A DNA stretch of 64,000 nucleotides from Phymorhynchus buccinoides (GCA_017654935.2 CM065699.1:44704903-44768902); one strand, 5' to 3'. Positions 48,600 to 61,509 are shown, counted from the stretch's first letter. Program-made: numbers and translations. Notes: generated by a model from the sequence alone, not told the origin.

Positions 48600-49100
48600 T
48601 GTTTTAACTTAAGATTACTTCTGTAGCACACAATACCTATACATTTATTTTTAGCTGCATTTCAAGCTTTTTTTAAAAACAAACATTATAAAGAAGAATG
48701 ATGGGCGTGTCTATAGTACACTGCCATGAATGGATGCAATAACACAAACTATCCATAGTACAAAACGCCCAATCTTAAAGCAATTCACAGCTCAACTTGT
48801 GATGATACCTGCAAGGAAGATATTGTCAGTCTTGATATGCTTGACCTGATGTAGTATGAAGAAAAAAAAGTACATGTACGTTAGGAAGAGCCTCCCAAAC
48901 AGAAGCACTCACCAAGCAAATATCTTCTCTTACCTGCATTATCCTTTTTTTTCTTCTGAAAAACATGTTTGCTACATTCGTGCATCCAGCCTCAGTAATA
49001 TTCGATTGAATGGTGTTTGGCTGTGTGAAAGGGAAGAAGGTGGGCATAATGCTACTTGTTGAATTGCTACCTGCTCAATTCCTCGCCCTCCCCCTTCACC
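48600..49100. other. Spacer upstream of LINE
   Basis: No gene seen. The part after about 48950 may be LINE 5' UTR or ORF1-ORF2 linker, but no ORF1 could be recognised. Confidence 0.45.
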
Positions 49101-49110
49101 TACCAAACGG

Positions 49111-52039
49111 ATGAGTATAATTTCTAACTTACTTATTGTTCCCGTTGCTTCGCCTACAAAAGATGCCAATTTTATTGTTGCCCAGTTTAACCCCCGTTCC
49201 GTTGGCGTCCCACAGAAACGTTCTTCTATTAATTATTTTATTGTAGAGAACGATGTTGATATTTTCTGCATCACTGAATCCTGGCTTCTGCCTTCGGGTG
49301 ATGAAGCTAAATGCGCTGATCCCTCTCACCCTGGCTACAAAACCATCTCCTATCCTCGCTCTTCACGTGGCGGAGGCATTGCCTATGTCGTGCGTGAAAA
49401 ACTGTGCCTCCATCTCACCTCTACCTCCCTCTTCCCCTTTCCACACTCCTCCTTTGAACTGGCCCAGCTCTCCGTTACTCTCCGTCAGCACTGCCTACAG
49501 CTTTTCTGCCTCTACCGCCCCCCTCCCAACAAGAAAAACAAACTTTCGGACTCCCTCTTCCTCGACGAGTTTCCCTCTTTGCTGGAGCACTGCAAACACT
49601 ATCAGCGGTGTTCCAATCATCATGGGAGACTTCAACATTCATGTTGATGTTCCCACTGACCCCCTCACCCTCCGCTTCACCACACTGCTGGATGACTTCG
49701 ACCTGCACCAGGCTGTGACCTTCCCCACCCACCAGAAAGGTCACACCCTTGACCTGGTTATCGTCAGACGTGACGACGAAGACGTCCTGTGGTCTACTGC
49801 TCCTGACTCCTTCCTGGACTTTTCTGACCATCTCTGTGTTCTTTCCTGCCTCCGTTTATCTCGCCCTTCATGCCCTCCTGTGTATGCTGAGACCAGGAAG
49901 ATCTCCTCCATCGACATCACTGCCTTCATGTCTGACCTCAGGGCCAGACTTGACTCATCTCTATAGCCTTCTGCCGACCAGCTCCACCACCTCCTGACCA
50001 GTCTACTCGACCTCCACGCCCCTGTCATCCGTCGCAAGATCTCCAGTAGGCCTCCATCACCGTGGTATGCTTCTGTGGCACCTGAGGTGACTCAGGGTAA
50101 ACAAGAACGCCGCCGTGCAGAGTGCCAGTGGGTTAAGACTGGACTTGAAATTCACAAACAGATTTTTCGAGCCATGAACAAAATTGTGTCTGACATTATA
50201 GATAAGGCCAAATGCTCTTGTTTGAATGCCCAAATTCTCGCTTGTACCACTTCATGTCAATTGTTTAGTTTAGCCAACTCCCTCCTTGGTAAACCAAAGT
50301 CCACACCTCTACCTTCTTCTATCCCTGTGTCTGAACTCCCTCAACGTTTCTCTGATTTCTTTCACAGCAAGATAGCCACCATCCGCCACAATCTTGATTC
50401 TCAATCTGCTCCACCATCAACTGACTCTGTCCCTGATCCCTCCTTTTCTGGCAGTATGTGGTCTGAGTTCCGTTCTGTTTCCACTGATGAGGTTAAGAAG
50501 ATTTTGACCCGAACTCAGACTAAAACCTGTGAACTAGACCCTCTACCTTCATCTCTCTTCTCCCAGTGTCTTGATGATCTCCTTCCTTACTTTACATCCA
50601 TCATCAATGAATCTCTATGTTCAGGCCGCTTTCCAACTCATTTCAAATCTGCAGTTGTCAAACCTCTCTTAAAGAAGCCTAGTCTTGATCCTGAAAATCT
50701 AAAGAACTATCGGCCTGTCTCTAATCTTTCATTCCTTTCTAAGCTTACGGAAAAGGTGGTTCTTAAACAGCTGTCTGACCATCTTCAGGTAAATGATCTC
50801 TACTATCCAAACCAGTCTGCTTATCGAGCAGGTCACAGTACTGAGACAGCCCTCTTAAAGATAACGAACGACCTGCTCACTGCCTTGGATGAAAACAAGG
50901 TTTCTCTTCTCTCTCTCCTTGATCTTTCTGCAGCGTTTGACACTATCGACCACTCCATCCTCATTTCTAGACTTCACACCTCCTTTGGTCTATCTGGGGC
51001 TGTTCTTTCCTGGTTTTCTTCCTACCTCTCTGATCGCACACAGAAAGTTGTTGTCAATGGTTCTCCATCTCTTCCAAAAGGTCTTCAGTTCGGTGTGCCC
51101 CAAGGTTCAGTCTTAGGCCCTATCCTTTTTGTTCTTTATACCCAACCTCTCTCCGCCATCATCAACCAGCATTCTATTCTACATCATAGCTTTTCTGATG
51201 ACAATCAACTGTACATTTCTGCCCACCTGAGTCAATTAGATCAAATGATTTCTTCTTCTAAGTTGTGCATCTCTGCTGTTAAAACATGGATGTTTTACAA
51301 CAAACTGCAACTGAATGCTGATAAGACAGAGATGATTCTTGTAGCCTCTAACCACACAATTAAAACTCAGGTTCTCCCAGGTTCTGTAGACATTGATGGC
51401 ACTGAGATCAAGCTATCGGCATCCGTCCGCAATCTAGGTGTTACTTTGGACCAAACCCTTTCTTTCAAACAGCATGTTTCCAATGTTTGCAAGGCTTGCT
51501 ATCTAGAACTTCGAAGAATTAGTTCCATCCGCCGTTTCCTCTCTCAGGATGCCCTGAAGACTCTAGTATGTGCTTTTGTCCTGTCTCGCCTTGACTACTG
51601 TAACTCACTTCTTGCTGGCTGTCCATCAATTCTCATCTCTAAGCTCCAACGGGTCCAGAATAATGCTGCTCGTCTCATTTCTCGCTCCCCTAGGTACGAT
51701 CACATCACTCCGGTTCTTCGTTCCCTACATTGGCTCCCAGTTCAATCACGTATTGACTACAAAATTCTCCTCCTTGCCTTCAAGTCACTGAATGATCAAG
51801 CTCCCCTGTATCTCTCTGATCTTCTTCATCTCTATGTCCCAGCTCGCCAACTACGTTCGTCCTCTGATTCTCGTCTCCTTTCCATTCCCTCCATCCGTCT
51901 CAAATCTGCTGGCCAACGTTCTTTTTCTTGTCAAGCACCATCTCTGTGGAATTCTCTGCCTTCTCCTCTCCGACACTCCAACTCAGTCTCCTCATTCAAA
52001 ACCTCTCTTAAAACCCATCTTTTCCCTGCTGCGCCCTAA
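49111..52039 (+). pseudogene. LINE ORF2 with one frameshift and one stop
   Basis: Endonuclease: AQFNPRSVGVPQKRS, VDIFCITESWLLP, GGGIAYVVR. A frameshift near 49605 moves to VPIIMGDFNIHVD, KGHTLDLVIVR and FSDHLCVLSC. An in-frame TAG at 49964-49966 is followed by an open frame to 52039. The RT contains KNYRPVSNLSFLSKL, YYPNQSAYRAGHSTETALL, LLDLSAAFDTIDHSIL, FGVPQGSVLGPILFVLY and the catalytic HSFSDDNQLYI (family norm YADDTQLYI). The C-terminal domain has FVLSRLDYCNSLLAG, RSLHWLPVQSRIDYKIL and WNSLPSPLR, ending LKTHLFPAAP. Only two lesions in about 970 codons indicate recent activity. S for A beside the catalytic Asp pair may lower activity. Confidence 0.9.
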
Positions 52040-52111
52040 ATATTTGATCAGTTGTCTATCGTTGTGTGCACGTGAGGGAAGATTGATTTAAGAGGTTTGT
52101 GCTGTGTTTTG

Positions 52112-52270
<159 letters not shown>

Positions 52271-52469
52271 AATGTGTGCTTGTGTGTATTTTGGTTTTGT
52301 GGGTTGTGTGTGCACGCATGTGTGTGTGTGTGTTTGTGTGCGTGTCTGTCTGTGTGCGTACGTTGTGTGTGAGGGTGTTTGTGTATGTGTGTTGGTGTAT
52401 GTGGTCAGTCCATGCGGCTCAGTTGCTGTGGCTTACCGAATGGGGTATGAACGAGTTGGCGTCAATAAT

Positions 52470-52530
52470 TGTGTGTGTTTGTGTGTGTGTGCGTGTGCGT
52501 GTGTGTGCGTGCGCGCGCGCGCGCGCGCGC

Positions 52531-52561
<31 letters not shown>

Positions 52562-52585
52562 TGTGCGTGCGTGTGTGTTAGAGAG
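52470..52585. repeat. (GT)n/(GC)n alternating tract
   Basis: Includes a pure (GC)n run of about 36 bp at 52509-52544, flanked by GT. A strong Z-DNA-forming sequence. Confidence 0.95.
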
Positions 52586-52749
52586 AGAGAGAGAGAGTTG
52601 CTTTGCATATGCGCTGTTGGTGGTTGGTGTCACTCTTGAATGTTTTTTTTTGTTATCTGTTGATGAATAATTGATTGTAAAGCGCTTTGGGCTCATCTGA
52701 GGTAAAGCGCTATATAAATGTACTGTTATTATTATTATTATTATTACCA

Positions 52750-53240
52750 TTAGCTTTGTTTGGAAAGTGAAACGTGGTAAAACTTAATTAAGGTTCATAC
52801 AATGTGTTGTTTGAAAGACAGTCTCTGGTCCACCACTATCTGCCCCCCCCCCCCTTCTTTCCCCCAACCCCCACCCCACTCTCACTTCATGTCCAATAGC
52901 CTATTAAATAGGTTTGGTAGTAATGGTGGGACGATATTGGTGCATTTTAGTTCTTTACATTAGTCTATTGGTTCTCTGTCATTATCTGTCTCTGTCTGTC
53001 TCTCACTCCCTGTCTCTGTCTCTGTCTCTGTCTCTCACTCTCTCACACAGATTGTAAGAATAGGCTTCGCCTAATCTTCACCCTTGATAGTATCTGTCTG
53101 TCTGTCTGTCTCTGTGTCTCTGTCTCTCTGTTTCTCTCTCTCTGTCTCTGTCTGGAATATTTGCATACTATCTTATGTTTGTTAACTGTATCATCTTTAA
53201 TTTTTTTGTAAATGTTCGTCTGCTTCAACATGCGTGTGCA
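52750..53240. other. Unannotated spacer
   Basis: A poly(C) tract at 52844-52854 and TCTG/TCTC-rich sequence at 52978-53155. No gene seen. Confidence 0.5.
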
Positions 53241-53242
53241 TA

Positions 53243-55026
53243 TGTTACGCCCAATCCATGAAATTGCCCATTTCATGAAATGGGCAAAATGGTTTGCCCA
53301 ATTCGTGAAATAGCGTATTTATAACTTGCAATTGAGAAAAGCAATATGAATGAAAAACGGTTTTTGTTCCTTAGCACACATGGATCAATAATTGGTTCAA
53401 ACGAATGAGAAATCTCATCTGTAGATGAGTTAACATTATTTTATTCAGATTTAATTTGATAAAACGTTTGATTCAACATGTGGCTCAGGTATGCCCCAGC
53501 TTAGCATCTGGTCGAGTTGGGGGGCAGGATGGGGGTGCAAATACAGTGTAGAAAAGTGTGATACTGTTAACCGCCGTTTTGTCCAAATTCCGCCGTTTTG
53601 TCTATAGACAAAACGGCGGGGCTAGAACCGCCGTTTTGTCCAAATTTTCTATTATGATTTGGACAAAACGGCGGTTCAACAATCCGCCGTTGTCTATAGA
53701 CAAAACGGCGGGTTGGACAAAACGGCGCCCGATTTTGAACCGCCGTTTTGTCCAAATGAAAGTTGGAGTTATAAAAACTCATTCTTGACAAGTTCTCTTT
53801 TTGTTTTAATCTTTGTTAAATAAAATTAATAACAAGCTGACCACTGACACTGGTCACTTTGGCCTAATTTTACCGTTTGAATGCTAATTAGTGTATTAGG
53901 AGATCATATGAACAATTGTTGATGTGGTTGACCAGTGGTCAGCGTCACTGACCAGTGGTCATTTTGGCCTATTTTCACTGTTTGACTGCAAATTAGTGTA
54001 TTAGGAGTTCAAATGAACAATGTTTGATGTGGTTGACCAGTGGTCAGTGTCACTGACCAGTGGTCACTTTGGCCTATTTTCACTGTTTGACTGCAAATTA
54101 GTGTATTAGGAGAGAGAGAGAGTCAGTGACACTGACTAATGGTCAACCACATAAAAAAATAGGCCAAAGTGACCACTGGTCAGTGACACTGACCACTGGT
54201 CAACGACATCAAAATTTGTTTATTTGAACTCCTAATACACTAATTTGCAGTCAAACCGTGAAAATTGGCCAAAGTGACCACTGGTCAGTGACACTGACCA
54301 CTGGTCAACGACATCAAAATGTGTTCATTTGAACTCCTATTGCACTAATTTGCAGTCAAACAGTGAAAATAGGTTAAAGGGACCACTGGTCAGTGACACT
54401 GACCACTGGTCAACATCAAAAATTGTTCATTTGAACTCATAATACACTAATTTGCAGTCAAACAGTGAAAATAGGCCAAAGTGACCACTGGTCAGTGACA
54501 CTGACCACTAGTCAACCACATCAACAATTGTTCATATGATCTCCTAATACACTAATTAGCATTCGAACGGTAAAATTAGGCCAAAGTGACCAGTGTCAGT
54601 GGTCAGCTTGTTATTAATTTTATTTAACAAAGATTTTTAAACAAAAAGAGAACTTGTCAAGAATGAGTTTTTATAACTCCAACTTTCATTTGGACAAAAC
54701 GGCGGTTCAAAATCGGGCGCCGTTTTGTCCAATCCGCCGTTTTGTCTATAGACAAAACGGCGGATTGTTGAACCGCCGTTTTGTCCAAATCATAATAGAA
54801 AATTTGGACAAAACGGCGGTTCTAGCCCCGCCGTTTTGTCTATTGACAAAACGGCGGAATTTGGACAAAACGGTGGTTAACAATACCATTGAATCAGTAT
54901 TATTAAATGTTTGATACCTGTGTGAATGGGGATTCAAAAATGTTATATACATCTGTCCATTTCATAAATTGGGCAAAGCAAATTGCCCATTTCATGAAAT
55001 AGGCAATTTCACAGATTGGGCGTAAC
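53243..55026. mobile_element. 1.8-kb foldback element of nested palindromes
   Basis: Ends TGTTACGCCCAAT (53243) and its complement (55026) are flanked by TA. The outer 70 bp carry the perfect palindrome GCCCATTTCATGAAATGGGC (left arm; one mismatch on the right). An inner block (53563-53760 and 54684-54890) is an array of CCGCCGTTTTGTCC words and the palindrome arms CGCCGTTTTGTC/TATA/GACAAAACGGCG. The central part is a tandem repeat of about 115 bp, (TGACCAGTGGTCA...TTTGGCCTA...), about three copies on the left and four on the right in opposite orientation, meeting near 54115. No transposase is present, so it would need a helper. Confidence 0.88.
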
Positions 55027-55120
55027 ATATAACACTAGGTTCAATTTTATTTTGTCACTATGTATGACTGTGTTTTGCATGCTTGTTATTTCGCTTTGCT
55101 TGTGCTTTTGTATGCTTTAA

Positions 55121-55985
<865 letters not shown>

Positions 55986-56145
55986 GCTCTACATGAGCAG
56001 ATTAGCTCATTGTGTGACTCGTGATTGTAAAGCGCTTAGAGGTTGGTCTGGTTTTTATGACATGCACATATAACTGTATGTAGCAAGACATAATTGTACA
56101 TTAGATAACTGTATGTAGCAAGACATAACTGTACATTAGATAACC
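55986..56145 (+). mobile_element. LINE/SINE tail with a 33-bp tandem duplication
   Basis: 'gattgtaaagcgcttagagg' resembles the L2-like tail at 52674. It is followed by two copies of 'taactgtatgtagcaagaca' plus 'taattgtacattaga' (56072 and 56105). Confidence 0.55.
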
Positions 56146-56149
56146 AATA

Positions 56150-56641
56150 AAAGCTAATGTAGTTGGATTCATGAATGGTAATAGCGGTCTTAGGGTGACG
56201 TCACAAAGGGGCCTGTTTATCACAGAAACCACCACCTGCAAAGGTGTTTCCCATCATTTTATGTTAGGGGAGGGGCTGAAGTACATGTGTGCCAAAAGGC
56301 ATGCCTTAACCCTAATTTGCAATTTACCTCACATGTTATTCCATTAACGGTTGTAGGTTATTTTAATACAATGCTGAAAAGCGCTGAAAGTCAGCAAAGA
56401 AGAGAAGAAAATACTTACGTTTAATTAACGTCGATAGTGGGTGAATCCTGGAGGTACGTACTGCAATACCAGGAAGGACCCGAATTTAATAGAATCAGCA
56501 ATTATTTGTTTTCGGTGTGGATCTTTCCCTGTTCTTCGTCGTGCCGTTTGCTGTTGCGGTTGGTGGTGTTGGTGGTGTTGGTGGTGTTTTAGGTCGTTGT
56601 TTGTGTTTGTTTTGTCAGTATTACATTTTTTAAAAAAACAT

Positions 56642-56691
<50 letters not shown>

Positions 56692-57560
56692 GATTGCCTT
56701 ATTTCTGAATGGCCTTTGTGATTGCATTGGGGGGCATTATACGTGGGTTGTTCAGTAAAGTTTGGCAACGGTCCTGCCATTTGTAATTTAAAAAACATAC
56801 AGGTATAATGGTGGCACAAAAGAAAACTTCAATCCTTAACGCATTGTCTTGCACACTATCATTGTGATGTCGTGTCCTACGTGAGTGTGTGATGTCATTG
56901 AAAATATGATTTAAAAAAATCAAGAATTTTTGAACTCACGTTCATTTGCTGTAACTCCATAGGGGTGAATCTTAGGAACTATTCTATGAACATTCATTCC
57001 GATTTAACAGATATTCATGGCCGACTATGTACTTCTTATTGCACTATTTGCAAATGTGTTGGGAGTTTTCAATCCTGGAAAACACAGTTTGTGAAAATGT
57101 CACCCTCTAGTTCACTTTTTTGAAGTCCTGAACGCGCAAAGCATGTAGTTTTTCAAGACACTGACTGACATATTTGATACTGATAGAAAACAGTGAGATG
57201 AATGAAAATTCTTTGTGTACAATAGTACAGATAATGCCTATGCATCTTCTAGTGAAAAAGCTCGCAACAAAATTCCCTACGTGATTCTACTTTTGCATGA
57301 AAACGCTAGTGCCTACAAGGTCAAGGTCGCCGTGACCTTCCAAAAAGAGTAAAGTAATCAATGTTTAAACCACCTATTCTACAGACTTGACTTAGCTCCA
57401 CATGACTTTCAATTTCTTTTTAGTATAATAGATTGTTTGCCTGAACAACATTTTCTGGCACCTTGACCCTCGCAAAAAGCTCAAAATCACAGCTCCGACC
57501 CTTGTCTCAAACAAGCTACCGAAATTACCTTGAAACCTGGCGTAGAGAGCTGGAACTGTA
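56150..57560. other. Spacer with (GGT)n and poly(G) tracts
   Basis: GGTGGTGTT units lie at 56560-56592 and a G homopolymer at 56644-56690. 57318-57342 has the inverted AGGTCA-type word 'aaggtcaaggtcgccgtgac'. No gene is supported. Confidence 0.5.
56644..56690. repeat. Poly(G), 47 bases
   Basis: 47 consecutive G on the plus strand. The poly-Gly and poly-Pro frames over it are artefacts. Confidence 0.95.
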
Positions 57561-57645
57561 CATACAACAAGATTAAGCGCATAGAGCTCCACATTGGTGG
57601 AGGAATGCGCTATATAAATGATTCACTATTATTATTATTATTAAG
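57560..57645 (+). mobile_element. LINE/SINE 3' tail
   Basis: 'attaagcgcatagagctcca' then 'gcgctatataaatgattcac' ends in (TTA)n, as in the L2-like LINE at 52746. Confidence 0.65.
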
Positions 57646-57751
57646 GTGTTTTTGATAGGAATGCAAAAGTTTGAAGTCCGTGAACTCTTTTGTTCCTGTT
57701 TTATGGACCCGTTGCCAATGTTTAACGAACAACGCACGTGTTATACCTGGA

Positions 57752-57898
57752 CACATACACACACACGCACACGCACGCGCATGGACGCACGCACACACAC
57801 ATACACACACAGATATACGCACACGCGCGCACACGCACGCACGCACACACACACACACGTACGCACGCACGCACACACGCACACGCGCACACGCACAC

Positions 57899-57955
<57 letters not shown>
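57752..57955. repeat. (CA)n/(CG) microsatellite
   Basis: About 200 bp of CA with ACGC interruptions. Confidence 0.95.
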
Positions 57956-57958
<3 letters not shown>

Positions 57959-58540
57959 GGAAATCACTTGAGTGTTGCTTCCTCTTTGGAGTCAATACTT
58001 TCTAGATATTAATTACGTTCGACAACTAAGAGAGTGACATAATAATCCCCCCTGCTCTTCTTTGGTCAGAGAGATTGAATTGGTTTGTTGGAGGTATTAT
58101 TTTAATATATTTTTTATAGTTGATGTAAAATTATATTGGATGATATATTTTTTATTCTTCATGGGCCCTGTTTTTTGCCTCTTATTTTTTTATATGTTTG
58201 TTAACAATAATTGAAAGGTTATGATGAAGTATTGCCCATACACACGCGCGCACAGACAGACAGACAAACACACACACTGTGATGGAATGTGTCACGCACG
58301 CCCCACTTTCTCCTCTACACCCCCACCCCCCTTTTTCTTTTGTATTTTTATCCCTCCACTCTTTATTCTTAATGGCCGGGTTACAGTCTTGTGACATCAC
58401 CGGATTCCCCAACCGAAAGCTGTGTCTTTGTTCTTCCTTCTCCCCTCCGTCTATTAGTCAAAGTCTCTGCTGAGCCCTGTGACGAGGGAATGGGCTAAAG
58501 GGGAAGTCTCTTGACCTTTGACCTTGAACATTGTCAATTA

Positions 58541-58702
58541 CAGTGGAACCTCCTTTATAAGACCTTCAAAAATCTTCCAAAATGATGTCTTATAAGGGAG
58601 GTAATTTTAATACTTATAAAGAAGGGCAATGTCTTAGAGAAGGAGGTCTTATGTGGGAGGGAGTCTTATAATGGGAGGTCTTATATAAGAGAGGTTCCAC
58701 TG
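58541..58702. mobile_element. 162-bp MITE with CAGTGGAACC ends and TA duplication
   Basis: Starts CAGTGGAACCTC and ends GAGGTTCCACTG, flanked by TA on both sides. The interior repeats 'gtcttataagggagg'-like words in inverted order. A TA duplication fits Tc1/mariner or pogo mobilisation (inference). Confidence 0.8.
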
Positions 58703-58762
58703 TATTTATCTTGGCCATATCTTTTATATCCTGGCAGATACAGTCCCCAAATTTGGGAAACA

Positions 58763-60553
58763 GGTAGACTAGCTTAAGATCAAATGGAATGTGAAGTGTT
58801 GTTGACCTCGGTGACCATGGTAGACTAGCTTGAGATCAAATGGAATGTGAAGTGTTGTTGACCTCCGTGACCATGGTAGACTAGCTTAAGATCAAATGGA
58901 ATGTGAAGTGTTGTTGACCTCGGTGACCATGGTAGACTAGCTTAAGATCAAATGGAATGTGAAGTGTTGTTGACCTCGGTGACCATGGTAGACTAGCTTG
59001 AGATCAAATGGAATGTGAAGTGTTGTTGACCTCCGTGACCATGGTAGACTAGCTTAAGATCAAATGGAATGTGAAGTGTTGTTGACCTCGGTGACCATGG
59101 TAGACTAGCTTAAGATCAAATGGAATGTGAAGTGTTGTTGACCTCCGTGACCATGGTAGACTAGCTTAAGATCAAAATGGAATGTGAAGTGTTGTTGACC
59201 TCGGTGACCATGGTAGACTAGCTTGAGATCAAATGGAATGTGAAGTGTTGTTGACCTCCGTGACCATGGTAGACTAGCTTGAGATCAAATGGAATGTGAA
59301 GTGTTGTTGACCTCCGTGACCATGGTAGACTAGCTTGAGATCAAATGGAATGTGAAGTGTTGTTGACCTCGGTGACCAGCAGGTAGACTAGCTTAAGATC
59401 AAATGGAATGTGAAGTGTTGTTGACCTCGGTGACCAGCAGGTAGACTAGCTTAAGATCAAATGGAATGTGAAGTGTTGTTGACCTCGGTGACCATGGTAG
59501 ACTAGCTTAAGATCAAATGGAATGTGAAGTGTTGTTGACCTCCGTGACCATGGTAGACTAGCTTGAGATCAAATGGAATGTGAAGTGTTGTTGACCTCCG
59601 TGACCAGCAGGTAGACTAGCTTAAGATCAAATGGAATGTGAAGTGTTGTTGACCTCGGTGACCAGCAGGTAGACTAGCTTAAGATCAAATGGAATGTGAA
59701 GTGTTGTTGACCTCGGTGAACAGCAGGTAGACTAGCTTCAGATCAAATGGAATGCGAAGTGTTGTTGACCTCGGTGACCAGCAGGTAGACTAGCTTGAGA
59801 TCAAATGGAATGCGAAGTGTTGTTGACCTCGGTGAACAGCAGGTAGACTAGCTTCAGATCAAATGGAATGTGAAGTGTTGTTGACCTCGGTGACCATGGT
59901 AGACTAGCTTAAGATCAAATGGAATGTGAAGTGTTGTTGACTCGGTGACCAGCAGGTAGACTAGCTTCAGATCAAATGGAATGTGAAGTGTTGTTGACCT
60001 CGGTGACCATGGTAGACTAGCTTGAGATCAAATGGAATGTGAAGTGTTGCTGACTCGGTGACCATGGTAGACTAGCTTGAGATCAAATGGAATGTGAAGT
60101 GTTGTTGACCTCGGTGACCATGGTAGACTAGCTTGAGATCAAATGGAATGTGAAGTGTTGTTGACCTTGGTGACCATGGTAGACTAGCTTAAGATCAAAA
60201 TGGAATGTGAAGTGTTGTTGACTCGGTGACCAGCAGGTAGACTAGCTTAAGATCAAATGGAATGTGAAGTGTTGTTGACCTCAGTGACCATGGTAGACTA
60301 GCTTAAGATCAAATGGAATGTGAAGTGTTGTTGACCTTGGTGACCAGCAGGTAGACTAGCTTAAGATCAAATGGAATGTGAAGTGTTGTTGACTCGGTGA
60401 CCAGCAGGTAGACTAGCTTCAGATCAAATGGAATGTGAAGTGTTGTTGACCTCGGTGACCAGCAGGTAGACTAGCTTAAGATCAAATGGAATGTGAAGTG
60501 TTGTTGACCTCGGTGACCAGCAGGTAGACTAGCTTCAGATCAAATGGAATGTG
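58763..60553. repeat. Minisatellite of 56-58 bp units, about 31 copies
   Basis: The unit contains 'tagactagcttaagatcaaa', 'tggaatgtgaagtgttgttg' and 'acctcggtgacc', with two spacer forms, 'atgg' or 'agcagg', and point variants (AAG/GAG/CAG; CGG/CCG). The array ends inside the first codons of the LINE ORF1 at 60544. Confidence 0.97.
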
Positions 60554-61509
60554 GTATCGTATTGCGCGGGGTCTCGGTCACTCTGTTTGACAAGAACCCT
60601 CTTATTGTCTCAGCCAAAGACGGCGAAACCGAAATCAAAACAACAAAGCTGACTATTGGAAACTTGCCCATTTCTTTCTCCAATGATGAAATCCATGACA
60701 TGCTGAAAAAGCTGGACGTTAAACCGCGTTCAGCCCTATTCATGGAACGTGACAGACAGAGCTCAGGGCTGACCCACTGGATCACAGGGCGCAGATTCCT
60801 GTACGTGGAGGTTCCTGAGCAGCCGTTGCCGACACGTGTCGACATGGGCCCCTTCAAAGCCACGCTGTTCCATGTGGAGCAAAAAGCGTTGCATCAGCAG
60901 CAACAGCAGCAATGTGGAAAATGCCTGCAGAAGGGGCATTCTTCGAAATCCTGCCTGAATGACGTAGTGTGTCTCTCGTGCAAGAATTCGGGACATAAAC
61001 GAGGCTCTCCTCAATGCCCCAGCCTGCCCCCTACTGAAGATTCCCACCCATCCCCCCAAGCCTCCGTTGATGACACCACCCAACCCGCCCAACCCGCCAG
61101 AGGCGACCCCACTGCTACCTCTTCCATCCCTGTTCCTTTTCCCCAGCCATGTGTCAAACCCCCTCCCCCCACCCCACCACCCGCAACGACAAAGACTACG
61201 GATCAGCCTTCAAAACCGGATCCAACTAGACAGAGCAGGCCGCGGATTGCCGAGGTTTCCACAGCCCATGAGGTACGATCTCGATCGTGCACCCCCAACC
61301 AGCGCAAACGACGGAGCTCCCCTGCTTCCTCTGACAGCCCAGGCAAGCTGTCCAAAAAGTCGGTGGACTACTGGAAACATTTTCGTGTGGTTGAAAGCCA
61401 GAAAACTGACAACACAAACAACGCCGGATCCCAGGAGCCTGCCTCAGTGTGTGGAGGCAGCATCGACCCTGCCCAGTCCCAATGGGACTCCACCAGCAGC
61501 TGGGGGTAA
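60544..61509 (+). CDS. LINE ORF1 protein (L1/Tx1-like) with CCHC knuckles
   Basis: 321 aa. Residues 10-110 include GVSVTLFDKNPL, TTKLTIGNLPISFSNDEI and VDMGPFKATLFH, an RRM-like nucleic-acid-binding region typical of ORF1 in Tx1-group LINEs. Two zinc knuckles follow: CGKCLQKGHSSKSC and CLSCKNSGHKRGSPQC. A Pro/Ser/Thr-rich tail has a basic patch (NQRKRRSS). The protein would coat LINE RNA. The ATG lies in the last minisatellite unit, and related ORF1s usually have more residues before the RRM, so the N end may be lost or replaced. No internal stop is seen. Confidence 0.75.
   Translation: MECGIVLRGVSVTLFDKNPLIVSAKDGETEIKTTKLTIGNLPISFSNDEIHDMLKKLDVKPRSALFMERDRQSSGLTHWITGRRFLYVEVPEQPLPTRVDMGPFKATLFHVEQKALHQQQQQQCGKCLQKGHSSKSCLNDVVCLSCKNSGHKRGSPQCPSLPPTEDSHPSPQASVDDTTQPAQPARGDPTATSSIPVPFPQPCVKPPPPTPPPATTKTTDQPSKPDPTRQSRPRIAEVSTAHEVRSRSCTPNQRKRRSSPASSDSPGKLSKKSVDYWKHFRVVESQKTDNTNNAGSQEPASVCGGSIDPAQSQWDSTSSWG

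Noticed and set aside
46629..48607. A conserved 64-72 aa frame repeated in each retrozyme unit
   Set aside because: Conserved only because the units are near-identical; it spans the ribozyme on the opposite strand and resembles no family.
56425..56819. Poly-Gly/poly-Pro proteins
   Set aside because: Translation of the G47 homopolymer.
58763..60553. CRISPR-like regular array
   Set aside because: No unique spacers; whole units repeat in tandem, and the genome is eukaryotic.
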